Part shown: piece by piece, positions 32,488-42,563 of the stretch | Numbering within the stretch: the stretch's first letter is position 1 | Layout: each line of letters opens with the position of its first letter | Source of the DNA: Streptomyces sp. RB17 | GTDB taxonomy: Bacteria; Actinomycetota; Actinomycetes; Streptomycetales; Streptomycetaceae | Length of the DNA stretch: 64,000 bases | NCBI RefSeq assembly: GCF_009604455.1 | Contig: NZ_WEGL01000006.1 | Location: forward strand, 186,001-250,000 | Direction: 5' to 3' | Program-made: the position numbers and the translations under genes | The notes under the pieces: model-generated | Database searches by the model: none | Seen by the model: the letters and a program-made list of their open reading frames with translations, nothing else | Told to the model about the DNA's origin: nothing

Positions 32488-33834
32488 ATGTCCGATAGCG
32501 TCGCTCCGATGCCCGTCCCCTCGGAGGACGAGGGCGTCTCCCTGGCCGCCGACGCGGTGGCCCTCTGCTCCCGGCTGATCCGCTTCGACACCAGCAATTT
32601 CGGCGGCGGTGAGAGCCGCGGTGAGCGCGCCTGTGCCGAGTGGGTCGCCGAGCAGCTGACCGATGCCGGTCTCAAGCCGGTCGTGCTGGAGGCCGCTCCC
32701 GGCCGGGCCAGCACCGTGGTGCGCATCCCCGGTGCCGACCCCGCCGCGCCCGCGCTGCTGGTCCACGGCCACCTCGACGTCGTGCCCGCCGAGCCGTCCG
32801 ACTGGACGACGTACCCGTTCTCCGGCGAGGTCCGCGACGGCGCGGTCTGGGGGCGCGGCGCCCTCGACATGAAGGACATGGACGCGATGATGCTCGCGTT
32901 CGTCCGGCACCTGGAGCGCACCGGCACCAGACCGCCACGCGACCTGGTACTGGCCTTCGTCGCGGACGAGGAGGACACCGGCGAGTACGGTGCGCGGTTC
33001 CTGGCCGAGCGGCACCCCGACCTCTTCGAGGGGGTCAACGCCGCGATCAGCGAGTCCGGCGGCCACACCGTCCATCTGCCCGGTGGCGGTCGGCTCTACC
33101 CCGTCGCCGCCGGCGAGCGGGGGAGCGCCTGGATGACCGCGACGGCGCGCGGCACCGCGGGGCACGGCTCCCGCCGTAACGACGACAACGCACTGGTGAA
33201 ACTGGCCGCAGCGATCGGTCGGGTCGCCGACCACGAGTGGCCGGTGCGGGTGGTGCCGATCGTCGCGGCGCTCCTGGACGGCCTCTCCCGGCACCTCGGC
33301 ATCGAGATCGACCCCACCGATCTCAGCCCGCTGGGCGCCGCCGCACCGCTGGTGTCGGAAACCCTGGCCAACTCGGTCAACACCACCATGCTGCGCGCCG
33401 GTTACAAGCACAACGTCATCCCCACCGAGGCGAGCGCGGCGCTGGACGGGCGCATCCTGCCCGGCACCGAGGCCGAGTTCTTTGCCACGGTCGACGCCCT
33501 GCTCGGCCCGGGCATCACCCGCACCAGCGACTACCAGGCTCCGGTCAGCGCCGACCACACCGCGCCGGACTTCGCCGCGATGGCGGCAGCGCTGCGCGCC
33601 CACGACCCGCAGGCCCTGGTCCTGCCCTACTGCATGACCGGCGGCACCGACGCCAAGGCCTTCGCCGCCCTCGGCATCCCCGGCTTCGGCTTCGTGCCGG
33701 GCCGCACCCCCGCGGACTTCGACGCCTGGCAGTACGTCCACGGCGTCGACGAGCACGTGCTCACCGACAGCCTCGGCTTCGGCGCGCGTGTGCTCACCAG
33801 CTATCTCATGACCGATCCCCGCGCGTTCGCCTGA
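32488..33834 (+). CDS. M20-family zinc peptidase (dipeptidase/deacylase)
   Basis: 448 residues with metal-site motifs HGHLDVVPAEP, WGRGALDMKDMD and ADEEDTGEYGARF (catalytic Glu-Glu), plus a lid domain and CMTGGTDAKAF near the end. M20 enzymes trim dipeptides or N-acyl amino acids. It lies 111 bases after the S9 peptidase and 36 before the peptide-binding protein, so it probably processes what the transporter brings in. Start ATG at 32488 follows GAGGT by eight bases. Confidence 0.9.
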   Translation: MSDSVAPMPVPSEDEGVSLAADAVALCSRLIRFDTSNFGGGESRGERACAEWVAEQLTDAGLKPVVLEAAPGRASTVVRIPGADPAAPALLVHGHLDVVPAEPSDWTTYPFSGEVRDGAVWGRGALDMKDMDAMMLAFVRHLERTGTRPPRDLVLAFVADEEDTGEYGARFLAERHPDLFEGVNAAISESGGHTVHLPGGGRLYPVAAGERGSAWMTATARGTAGHGSRRNDDNALVKLAAAIGRVADHEWPVRVVPIVAALLDGLSRHLGIEIDPTDLSPLGAAAPLVSETLANSVNTTMLRAGYKHNVIPTEASAALDGRILPGTEAEFFATVDALLGPGITRTSDYQAPVSADHTAPDFAAMAAALRAHDPQALVLPYCMTGGTDAKAFAALGIPGFGFVPGRTPADFDAWQYVHGVDEHVLTDSLGFGARVLTSYLMTDPRAFA

Positions 33835-33870
33835 AGCAGCACCTCACCCTCACGCCCACGGAGGCACGAC

Positions 33871-35721
33871 ATGGTTGTGCGCGACAGAAGAAGAATCCGA
33901 GCGGCCCTGGCCGCTGCCAGCGTCAGCGGCCTGCTCCTGGCCGGACCAGCCGCCCTCGCGGCGGCGACGAGTGCCGAAGCCGCCCCGTCGGCGAACACCA
34001 CCTCCGGCACCACGCTCCGCGTCGCCATGGACAGTTCCGGCGTGGACACCCTCAACCCGTTCACCGCGTTCTTCAACGGCTCCCTCGACATCTTCGGGAG
34101 CATCTACCCGTCGCTGACGTCGATCGACGAGAACGGTGTCCCGGGCCCGTACCTCGCCTCGTCCTGGACCCTGTCGCCGGACCACCTCACCTGGACCTTC
34201 AAGATCCGCAAGGGACTGAAGTGGAGCGACGGGCAGCCCCTGACCGCCGCCGACGCCGCCTGGACGCTGAACCTGATCAGGACCGACAACGTCGCCGGCA
34301 CGGCCAACGGAACGCTGGTGTCCAACTTCGCGTCGGTGACCGCACCGGACCCCGCCACCCTGGTCATCAAGACCAAGAAACCGCAGGCCAACGTCACCTA
34401 CGTGAGCATCCCGGTCTCCGGCATCCCGATCGTGCCGCAGCACATCTGGCAGTCCCACGTCGCGGACCTGAAGGACTTCAAGAACGACTCGTACCCGATC
34501 GTCGGTTACGGACCGTGGGTCCTCACCAGCTACAAGACGGACCAGTACGCCAAGTTCGATGCCAACAAGTCGTTCGTCCTGGGCGCGCCCAAGTACGACC
34601 ACCTGATCGAGCAGGTGTACAAGGAGTCGGACGCCGCGGTCGCGGCGCTGAAGGCCGGTCAGCTGGACTACATCAATGGCGTCAACGCCACCCAGTTCGC
34701 ATCGCTGCGGCACACCAGCGGTATGCAGACCGCGCAGGCCGCCGGTGACGGCTGGACCGGCGTGGAGCTCAACCCCGGCGCCAGGACCCGCTCGGGCAAG
34801 CCGATCGGCACCGGCAACCCGGCGCTGGCCGACCCGACGCTGCGCCGGGCGATAGCCCAGGCCATCGACAAGAAGACGCTGCTGGCCAAGGTCATCGACG
34901 GTCAGGGCCAGGTCGCCACGGGCTACCTGCCGCCGGCCTGGCCGCAGTGGCGCTGGACGCCGCCGGCGGGTGAGACACAGACGTACGACCCGGCCGCCGC
35001 GAACAAGCTGCTGGACGCCGCGGGCTACAAGAAGGGCTCCGACGGCGTTCGCATCAACCCGAAGAACGGCAAGCCGCTCAACCTGCGCCTGGGCATCCAC
35101 TCCGACAACTCCAACGACCCCGCGATCTCGACCTACCTGGTGGGCTGGCTCAGGACGATCGGAGTCCACGTCACCATCCAGCCGATGAGCATGACCGCGC
35201 TCAACAGCGACCTGGGCAAGGGCAACTGGGACATGCTGATGGACTCCTGGACCACCGGCCCCGACCCGACCTACCTGCTCGGCATCCAGAGCTGTTCGAC
35301 GCTGCCCGACGACGCGGGCAACGGGGGCAACACCGATGCCTTCTTCTGCGACCCCACCTACGACAAGCTGTTCGCGAAGCAGGCGACCGTCTTCGACCCG
35401 GCGCAGCGCGCGAAGCTCGTCGGCCAGATGCAGGCCATCCTCTACAAGGCGGACGTGGACCAGCTGTTCTACTACGCCACGAACAAGATCGCGGCCTCCT
35501 CGAAGGTCACCGGACTGATCACCGGCAAGCAGACCAACGGTTTCTACCCCGCGCAGACGAGCTTCTGGAGCTACCTGAAGGCAGCCCCGGCGGCGCACAG
35601 CACCTCGTCCTCATCCGGCGGCAGTACCGGACTGTGGGCGGGCCTTGCCGCAGCCGTGGTGGTGGTCGGAGCGGGCGGCGTCATCGTCCGTCGCCGCGCC
35701 GGGGCGGACGACCGTGAGTAG
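33871..35721 (+). CDS. Peptide ABC transporter substrate-binding protein with C-terminal membrane anchor
   Basis: 616-residue family 5 (DppA/OppA-like) binding protein. Typical segments include LNPFTAFFNG, KIRKGLKWSDGQPLTAADAA and LADPTLRRAIAQAIDKKTLL. The N-terminal signal has no lipobox cysteine. Instead the C-terminus has a Ser/Gly linker followed by one hydrophobic helix (about 592-609) and RRR, which should anchor it to the outer face of the membrane. The stop overlaps the first permease gene by eight bases. It defines the substrate of this importer, probably a short peptide. Confidence 0.92.
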   Translation: MVVRDRRRIRAALAAASVSGLLLAGPAALAAATSAEAAPSANTTSGTTLRVAMDSSGVDTLNPFTAFFNGSLDIFGSIYPSLTSIDENGVPGPYLASSWTLSPDHLTWTFKIRKGLKWSDGQPLTAADAAWTLNLIRTDNVAGTANGTLVSNFASVTAPDPATLVIKTKKPQANVTYVSIPVSGIPIVPQHIWQSHVADLKDFKNDSYPIVGYGPWVLTSYKTDQYAKFDANKSFVLGAPKYDHLIEQVYKESDAAVAALKAGQLDYINGVNATQFASLRHTSGMQTAQAAGDGWTGVELNPGARTRSGKPIGTGNPALADPTLRRAIAQAIDKKTLLAKVIDGQGQVATGYLPPAWPQWRWTPPAGETQTYDPAAANKLLDAAGYKKGSDGVRINPKNGKPLNLRLGIHSDNSNDPAISTYLVGWLRTIGVHVTIQPMSMTALNSDLGKGNWDMLMDSWTTGPDPTYLLGIQSCSTLPDDAGNGGNTDAFFCDPTYDKLFAKQATVFDPAQRAKLVGQMQAILYKADVDQLFYYATNKIAASSKVTGLITGKQTNGFYPAQTSFWSYLKAAPAAHSTSSSSGGSTGLWAGLAAAVVVVGAGGVIVRRRAGADDRE

Positions 35722-36769
35722 TCCGTCCGCAGCGGCGGAGGCGACCGTCGCGGCACCCGAACCCCGCCCCCGCCGGGCGTTCGGGGTGCCGCGGCCCGGC
35801 TACCTCGCCAACAAGCTCGCCGCCGCCGTCGTCAGCTTCGCGGTGACGCTGGTCATCGGTTTCGTCCTGTTCAACGTGATGCCGTCCGACCCGGTGCGGA
35901 CCATGACGCGGGGGCGGCCCGTCAGTGAGGCGCAACTCGCGTCCCTGCGCATCCAGCTCGGCCTGGACAAGCCGATCTGGGAGCGGTTCCTCAGCTATGT
36001 CGACAACACCCTGCACGGGCACCTGGGCTACTCCTGGGAGTACCAGCAGTCCGTGGCCTCCCTGACGCTGAGCCGGCTCGGGCCGACCCTGCTGCTGATG
36101 GGTACCTCCTTCGCCATCTCGGTGGTGCTCGGCCTCTGGCTCGGCATGCGCAGCGGATGGCGCGCGGGCAGCCTGCTCGACCGGTTCACCTCCGCCACGG
36201 CACTGACGCTGTGGTCGGTGCCGACCTTCTGGCTCGGCATGATCCTGCTGATCCTCTTCAGCGTCGGGATCGGCCCGATCCACGGGTTCTTGCCGACGGC
36301 CGGGATGAGCGATCCGACGCTGCCCCAGACGGGCATGACGCACTATCTGGACGTCGCCCGCCACCTCGTGCTTCCCGCGCTGACCATGGTCCTGGTCGTC
36401 TACGCGCAATACGTGACGATCATGCGGTCCTCGATCGTCGAGGAGATGGGGAGCCCGTACCTGCTCACCGCCCGGGCCAAGGGTCTGACCGACGCCTCCG
36501 TGCGCCGCCGCCACGCCCTGCCCAACGCGCTGCTGCCCTCGGTGACGATGATCTTCATGCACCTGGGGGGCCTGATCAGCGGCGCTGTCACGGTCGAGGC
36601 GATCTTCTCCTGGCCAGGTCTCGGGAATCTGACCTACCGGGCCCTGACCATCCCCGACCTGCCGGTCCTGCAGGGCACCTTCATCGTCTTCAGTGCGAGT
36701 GTGATCATCATGAATCTGCTGGCCGACCTGGTCTACCGGTTCCTCGACCCGCGGGTGCGCGCCCAGTGA
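35714..36769 (+). CDS. Peptide ABC transporter permease (DppB type)
   Basis: 351 residues, six predicted helices; starts at a GTG that overlaps the binding-protein stop. N-terminal signature VIGFVLFNVMPSDPVRTMTR and LGLDKPIWERFLSYV are typical of DppB. The coupling-loop motif is ARAKGLTDASVRRRHALPNA. It forms the channel with the next permease. Confidence 0.93.
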   Translation: MSSPSAAAEATVAAPEPRPRRAFGVPRPGYLANKLAAAVVSFAVTLVIGFVLFNVMPSDPVRTMTRGRPVSEAQLASLRIQLGLDKPIWERFLSYVDNTLHGHLGYSWEYQQSVASLTLSRLGPTLLLMGTSFAISVVLGLWLGMRSGWRAGSLLDRFTSATALTLWSVPTFWLGMILLILFSVGIGPIHGFLPTAGMSDPTLPQTGMTHYLDVARHLVLPALTMVLVVYAQYVTIMRSSIVEEMGSPYLLTARAKGLTDASVRRRHALPNALLPSVTMIFMHLGGLISGAVTVEAIFSWPGLGNLTYRALTIPDLPVLQGTFIVFSASVIIMNLLADLVYRFLDPRVRAQ

Positions 36770-37691
36770 CCGCCGCGCAGACAGCCACCGCACCGACCGC
36801 CACCGGACAGCCGCCCGCCGCGGCCGTTCCACCCCGCTTCGCCGCAGCGCGGCGCTTCGCCCGCGCCTTCGTCCGCCGGCCCTCGGGCATGGCCGGGCTG
36901 GCGATCCTGGTTCTGTTCACCCTGCTGGCGCTCGTCGCCCCGGCATTCATCGGGCCGAAGCAGTTGGACGTGACCAAGGTGAACGGCCCGCTGCTGGCGG
37001 CGCCCGGCGGCTCCTACCCCCTGGGCACGGACCAGGCCGGCCGCAGCGTCCTGCTCCTGCTCATCTGGGGCTCCCGCGAGTCGCTGCAGATCGGCGTCGT
37101 CGCCACCGTGCTGACGGTCGTCTTCGGCAGCGCGGTGGGGATCGTCGCAGGGCACTACGGCGGATTCGTCGGCCGCGCCCTGATGCACATCACCGACTGG
37201 TTCATCGCGCTGCCGAGCCTGCCGCTGGCGATCTCGCTCGCGGCGGTGCTCGGCCAGGGCTCGGCCTCGATCACCATCGCGATCGCCGTCACCTCGTGGA
37301 CGGCGACCGCCCGCCTCGTCCGTGCCCAGACCCTGGCCGTCGAAGCCCGCCCGTTCGTCGAACGGGCCCGCGCCCTCGGCGCCGGGAACTGGCAGATCAT
37401 GCTGCGTCAGGTGCTGCCCAACGTAATGCCGCTGATTCTGGTGTCCAGCACGCTCACCGTCGCCGGCTCGCTGCTGTCCGAGGCGACGCTGACCTTCCTC
37501 GGCCTCGGCAGCCCGACCGACGTCACCTGGGGCGAGATGATCCGCGACGCCTTCTTCGGCGGCGCGTTCACCGCCGACGCCTGGTGGTACCTGCTGCCTC
37601 CGGGCCTGGCCATCCTGGCCGTCGTCCTGGGCTTCACGCTCACCGGACGCGCCGTGGAGCACGTGCTCGACCCGCGGATGGAGAAGAAGCG

Positions 37692-37695
<4 letters not shown>
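36766..37695 (+). CDS. Peptide ABC transporter permease (DppC type)
   Basis: 309 residues from a GTG in a GTGA overlap with the previous gene. Shows the DppC N-terminal helix with basic flank (FVRRPSGMAGLAILVLFTLL), the PLGTDQAGRSVLLLLIWGSR extracytoplasmic motif and the coupling loop VERARALGAGNWQIMLRQVL. Partner of the DppB-type permease. Confidence 0.93.
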
Positions 37696-38692
<997 letters not shown>

Positions 38693-38696
<4 letters not shown>

Positions 38697-39718
38697 CCGT
38701 CATCCCCAGCCAGGAGACCGCCATGAGTCAGCAGGCCGCGCTGGAGGCCCGCGACCTGTCCGTCGTCTACCCCGGCTCCCGCGGCCGGGGCCCGGCACGC
38801 GCCGTCGACGGCGTGAACCTGCGCATCGGCAAAGGCGAGATCGTCGCCCTGGTCGGCGAGTCGGGCTGCGGCAAGTCGACGCTGGCCCGGGCCCTGGTCG
38901 GACTGGTCAAACCGACCAGCGGCCAGGTGCTCTACCAGGGCGCACCGCTGGACTACTCGGCCAAGGCGCTCAAGCAGTATCGCCGCCACACGCAGTTGGT
39001 CCTGCAGGACCCGGGCGGCGCCCTGAACCCCAAGCAGAACGTCTACGACGCCGTGGCCCTGGGACCCCGCCTGCACAAACTCACCGAGGGGCTGCCGGAG
39101 CGGGTCCACCAGGCACTGGCCCGTACCGGGCTGCGCCCGCCGCAGGACTTCGCCGGCCGCTACCCCCACGAGCTGTCCGGCGGGCAGCAGCAGCGTGTCG
39201 TCATCGCCGGCGTGCTGGCCCTCGACCCCCGGGTGATCGTCGCCGATGAGCCGGTGGCCTCGCTCGACGCGTCGGTGCGCGGGGAGATCCTCAAGCTCAT
39301 CCTGCAACTGCGCGACGAGCTGGACCTCTCCGCCCTGGTCGTCAGCCACGACCTCGGCCTGGCCTGGAACATCGCCGACCGGGTCGCTGTGATGTACCTG
39401 GGCCGGGTGGTGGAGCAAGGCACCGTCGAAGAAGTCCTGCTGCATCCGAAGCACCCCTACACCAAGGCGCTGCTGTCGGTGATCCCCAGCGGCGCCGAGG
39501 ACTGGCGCCCCACCCTGCTGACCGGCGAGCCGCCGGACCCCACCGCGATCCCGCCGGGCTGCCGTTTCCACCCGCGCTGCCACCGCTGGGCCACAGCGTC
39601 CGAGAAGGAACGCGCCGAAGCCGCCTGCGACCGCCGTGCCCTGCCCGTCCTGGCGGCCGATGTCTCCCACGCCGCCTGCCATCTGCTCCGCTCGAACGCC
39701 CCTACGGAGTCCGTATGA
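38693..39718 (+). CDS. Peptide ABC transporter ATP-binding protein (DppF type)
   Basis: 341 residues with Walker A GESGCGKST, signature LSGGQQQR, Walker B VIVADEPVASLD and the C-terminal GCRFHPRCHRW cysteine region. The GTG start in a GTGA overlap has GGAGGT five bases upstream; a second candidate ATG at 38723 has AGGAGA before it. It completes a five-gene importer and is itself overlapped by the LD-carboxypeptidase gene. Confidence 0.93.
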
Positions 39719-40659
39719 CCCTGCTGCGCCCACCGGCGCTCCGCCCCGGCGACACGGTCGCCGTGATCTGCGGCAGCTCGCCCGTCGACGACCAGGAGCA
39801 CCTGGAGTCCGGCCTCCGTGCCCTGACCTCCGTCGGTCTGAAGCCGGAAGTCCTCGCCTCGGCCCGCGACACCGGCAGCATGTACGACTACCTCGCCGGC
39901 GACGACGCGCTGCGCGCCCAGGACCTCACCCGCGCGCTGACCGACCCCCGGTATGCGGGCGTCCTGATGGCCTGCGGCGGCTACGGAATGCAGCGGACCC
40001 TGGAGCTGATGGACTGGAGCCTGATCGACGCCTCCTCCCCGAAGGTCCTCGTCGGCTACTCGGACGTGACCGCGCTGCTGGAGGCGCTCGCGGCGAAGCT
40101 CGGCTGGGTCTCGCTGTTCGGCCCCATGGTCGCCTGCAGCGGCATCTGGGAGGGCCCGCAGGAGTACGACTTCCAGCAACTCATGAAGCTGCTCTACACA
40201 CCCGAGAGCGTCACCCGGCTCGCCTTCCCCGGCTCGCGAACGCTGGTCCCCGGCGTCGCCGAGGGCCTCACCATCGGCGGGACCGCCACCCTGCTGACGG
40301 CCGGCCTCGGCACCGACACCTCCTACCCCGCACGTGACGCGATCCTCTTCCTCGAGGACGTGGACGAACTGCCCTTCCGGCTCGACCGCGTCTTCACCCA
40401 GATCCGCCGCGCCAAGGACTACCTCGACGGCGTGGCCGGCATCGTCCTCGGCACCTTCACCGAATGCGGCGACCCCGAACACGTCGACCGACTGCTCGCC
40501 GAGCGCTTCGGCGACCTGGGCGTGCCGGTGCTCGCCGGCGTCAACATAGGCCACAACACCCGGATGCAGACCTACCCGATCGGCGTCCGCGCCCGCCTCG
40601 ACGCCGACGACGGAACGCTGACCTTCCTGGACCAGGTGCTGGCCGACCGGCAGGGCTGA
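39715..40659 (+). CDS. LD-carboxypeptidase (S66 family)
   Basis: 314 residues. The serine nucleophile is Ser116 in VLVGYSDVTAL, with Glu214 in LFLEDVDELP and His280 in GVNIGHNTR, matching the Ser-Glu-His triad spacing of S66 enzymes. These cut an L-D bond next to diaminopimelate in wall tetrapeptides; the MccF branch instead detoxifies peptide-nucleotide antibiotics. No signal peptide, so cytoplasmic. Last gene of the importer operon (ATGA overlap), which makes wall-peptide recycling the best guess. A strong hairpin follows. Confidence 0.92.
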   Translation: MTLLRPPALRPGDTVAVICGSSPVDDQEHLESGLRALTSVGLKPEVLASARDTGSMYDYLAGDDALRAQDLTRALTDPRYAGVLMACGGYGMQRTLELMDWSLIDASSPKVLVGYSDVTALLEALAAKLGWVSLFGPMVACSGIWEGPQEYDFQQLMKLLYTPESVTRLAFPGSRTLVPGVAEGLTIGGTATLLTAGLGTDTSYPARDAILFLEDVDELPFRLDRVFTQIRRAKDYLDGVAGIVLGTFTECGDPEHVDRLLAERFGDLGVPVLAGVNIGHNTRMQTYPIGVRARLDADDGTLTFLDQVLADRQG

Positions 40660-40680
40660 CGCAAGCCGAGGACGGCGAGG

Positions 40681-40713
40681 CGGCCGGGACGAGGACCGAC
40701 CTCGTCCCGGCCG
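40681..40713 (+). terminator. Terminator of the peptide-import operon
   Basis: A 14-base perfect stem, CGGCCGGGACGAGG with CCTCGTCCCGGCCG, around a five-base loop, 21 bases after the LD-carboxypeptidase stop. Confidence 0.75.
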
Positions 40714-40869
40714 CGACGCACGAGCGGGTCGTGCGGGACGGCGCTCGCCTCCGCGCGGTACGCCTCGCACCGTTCCGTCCAGATCCCCATGACCGTGTCG
40801 CCTCCCACGCCCGTGTCCGTACTTCCGCCCGGGCGACGTGGACACCAGTGGGTCCCGGAAGCAGAAGCC

Positions 40870-40891
40870 GCAAGCCGGGCAACCGGCTTGC
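40870..40891 (-). terminator. Hairpin downstream of the second decarboxylase
   Basis: GCAAGCCGG pairs with CCGGCTTGC around a GCAA tetraloop, about 45 bases past the stop of the minus-strand decarboxylase gene. Between this and the hairpin at 40681 no intact gene is seen. Confidence 0.6.
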
Positions 40892-40934
40892 GCTCCTTCG
40901 TAGGGGTCTTCCACTCGTCACGAGGTGGAGGACG

Positions 40935-42209
40935 TCAACCGACATACAGGCGGAGCAGGTCCTCTTCCGTCTCCCGGCGGACGATGACACGGGCCACTCC
41001 GTCGCGGACCGCGACCACCGGCGGGCGGGGAATCATGTTGTAGTTGCCGGCCGCGGAGCGCTGGTACGCCCCCGAGCAGGGCATCGCGATCAGATCGCCG
41101 GGGCGGACGTCCCGGGGCAGATCGATGCCGTCGGCGAGGATGTCGCCGGTCTCGCAGTGCTTGCCCACGACGGTGAAGTCTCCCGGGGCGGCGACGCTCG
41201 CGCGCGAGGCCAGGACCGCCGTGTACGCCGCGCCATAGGTGGCCGGTCTCGGGTTGTCGCTCATGCCGCCGTCGACACTCACATAACGGCCCTTCACCGT
41301 GCCCACCTCGTAGACGGCGACGGTCGTGGCGGCGACGATCGACCGGCCCGGTTCCAGCGCGAGGCGCACGTCGTCCGGCACCGCCGCGCGCAGGACCTCG
41401 GCGAGGTCGGCGGGAGCGGGGGCGTCTTTCTCGCCGGGCAGATAGGGGACACCGAGGCCGCCGCCCAGGTCGAGCTTGTCGATCGTGACGCCGTGCTCGC
41501 GCTCCACCGTACGCAGGAACGCCACCATCCGTTCGGCCGCGGTGCGGAACGAGCCCAGGTCGAAGATCTGCGAGCCGATGTGCGAGTGCAGCCCGACCAG
41601 GTCCAGCGCCGGCTCCGCCACCACCCTGCGGACCGCCTCCGCCGCCCCACCGGAAGCCATCGACAGACCGAACTTCGTCCGCTCGCCTCCGGTAGCCCAC
41701 GAGGCGTGGGTGTCGGCCTCCACCCCGGGCTTCACGCGGACCATGACGGCCTGCCGGACCCCGCGCCCGCGCGCGGCCCGCGCGACTCGGTCCAGCTCGT
41801 GGAACGAGTCGAGCACGAAGCATCCGACGCCCCACTCGACGGCGCGCCGGATCTCGGCGACGGATTTGTTGTTGCCATGGAAGACGACCCGCCCAGGGGG
41901 CATGTTGCCGCGGCGTGCCACGGCCAGCTCGCCGCCGCTGCACACGTCAAGGGACAGCCCCAGCTCCCGCAGCCAGCCGACCACGGCCGGAGCCAGGAAT
42001 GCCTTGCCGCCGTAGTGGATATCGGCGTCCGGGAACGCGGCAGTCCAGGCGGCGCACCGTGCGCGGAAATCGTCCTCGTCGAGCACGTAGACCGGCGTGC
42101 CGTACGTCCTCGCCAGTTCTGTGACACCGATTCCGCCGATTCGGAGCTCACCGTCGGTCCAACGCGCGCTCAGGGGCCACACCTGGTCCACCACACTGTT
42201 GCTAGCCAT
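40935..42209 (-). CDS. lysA: Diaminopimelate decarboxylase-like PLP enzyme (LysA type)
   Basis: 424 residues of fold-III PLP decarboxylase. PLP lysine Lys69 (IHYGGKAFL), SHIGSQIFD, DLGGGLGVPY, the phosphate site LALEPGRSIVA and the catalytic cysteine in AMPCSGAYQ are all present, a full diaminopimelate decarboxylase set. The family converts meso-diaminopimelate to lysine. It is not in a hom-thrC context as the housekeeping lysA of Streptomyces usually is, so this is probably an extra copy working with the convergent LD-carboxypeptidase/importer locus. Start at MASNSVVDQV; a longer N-terminal extension is not convincing. Confidence 0.88.
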   Translation of the reverse strand: MASNSVVDQVWPLSARWTDGELRIGGIGVTELARTYGTPVYVLDEDDFRARCAAWTAAFPDADIHYGGKAFLAPAVVGWLRELGLSLDVCSGGELAVARRGNMPPGRVVFHGNNKSVAEIRRAVEWGVGCFVLDSFHELDRVARAARGRGVRQAVMVRVKPGVEADTHASWATGGERTKFGLSMASGGAAEAVRRVVAEPALDLVGLHSHIGSQIFDLGSFRTAAERMVAFLRTVEREHGVTIDKLDLGGGLGVPYLPGEKDAPAPADLAEVLRAAVPDDVRLALEPGRSIVAATTVAVYEVGTVKGRYVSVDGGMSDNPRPATYGAAYTAVLASRASVAAPGDFTVVGKHCETGDILADGIDLPRDVRPGDLIAMPCSGAYQRSAAGNYNMIPRPPVVAVRDGVARVIVRRETEEDLLRLYVG

Positions 42210-42330
42210 GCCGCCGAAACTAGGCACACAGCGCGCCCGGACCGAGGAAGCCTCAAGGAAGTGGATGCTCAGGCACGCTTCTGTCACGCGGGCCCGCGTC
42301 GAGGTGCACTACGTGACACACTCTGGGTCG

Positions 42331-42392
42331 GAGAAGCCCGGCTTTCTTCGGTGAGTACGACACCAGAAGGTTCTTGGTCTGCTGGTGGTATG
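42331..42392 (-). pseudogene. Relic of an aldehyde dehydrogenase 3' end
   Basis: Read on the minus strand this gives YHQQTKNLLVSYSPKKAGLL, nearly the same as the last 20 residues of the intact aldehyde dehydrogenase at 52826 (HYQQTKNLLCSYSPKKLGFF). Nothing upstream or downstream continues the gene. The rest of the 354-base gap (42210-42563) holds no gene. Confidence 0.75.
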
Positions 42393-42563
42393 GGCGTCAC
42401 GCCTCGCTGACCTGTGTAAAACGTGGCCACGTGTGGCTCGTTGGAGCCGTCGGCCCGGGAATGGTCCGGAACTTGTCCTCGGCGAGATCGGCCTGGTCAT
42501 CTGTTGCCGCCGCACCCCTCGGCTCGAGGACGGCTCCAAGCGGATGTGTTGGCCCGCCCTGTG

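Noticed and set aside
39715..40659. MccF-type antibiotic immunity as the role of the S66 gene
   Set aside because: Possible by family, but overlap with a peptide importer and nearby DAP-type decarboxylases favour wall-peptide degradation; no peptide-nucleotide biosynthesis gene is nearby.
40714..40869. Small minus-strand frame reading TVMGIWTERCEAYRAEASAV
   Set aside because: Somewhat coding-like but lies between two terminator hairpins, is short and matches no family known to me.
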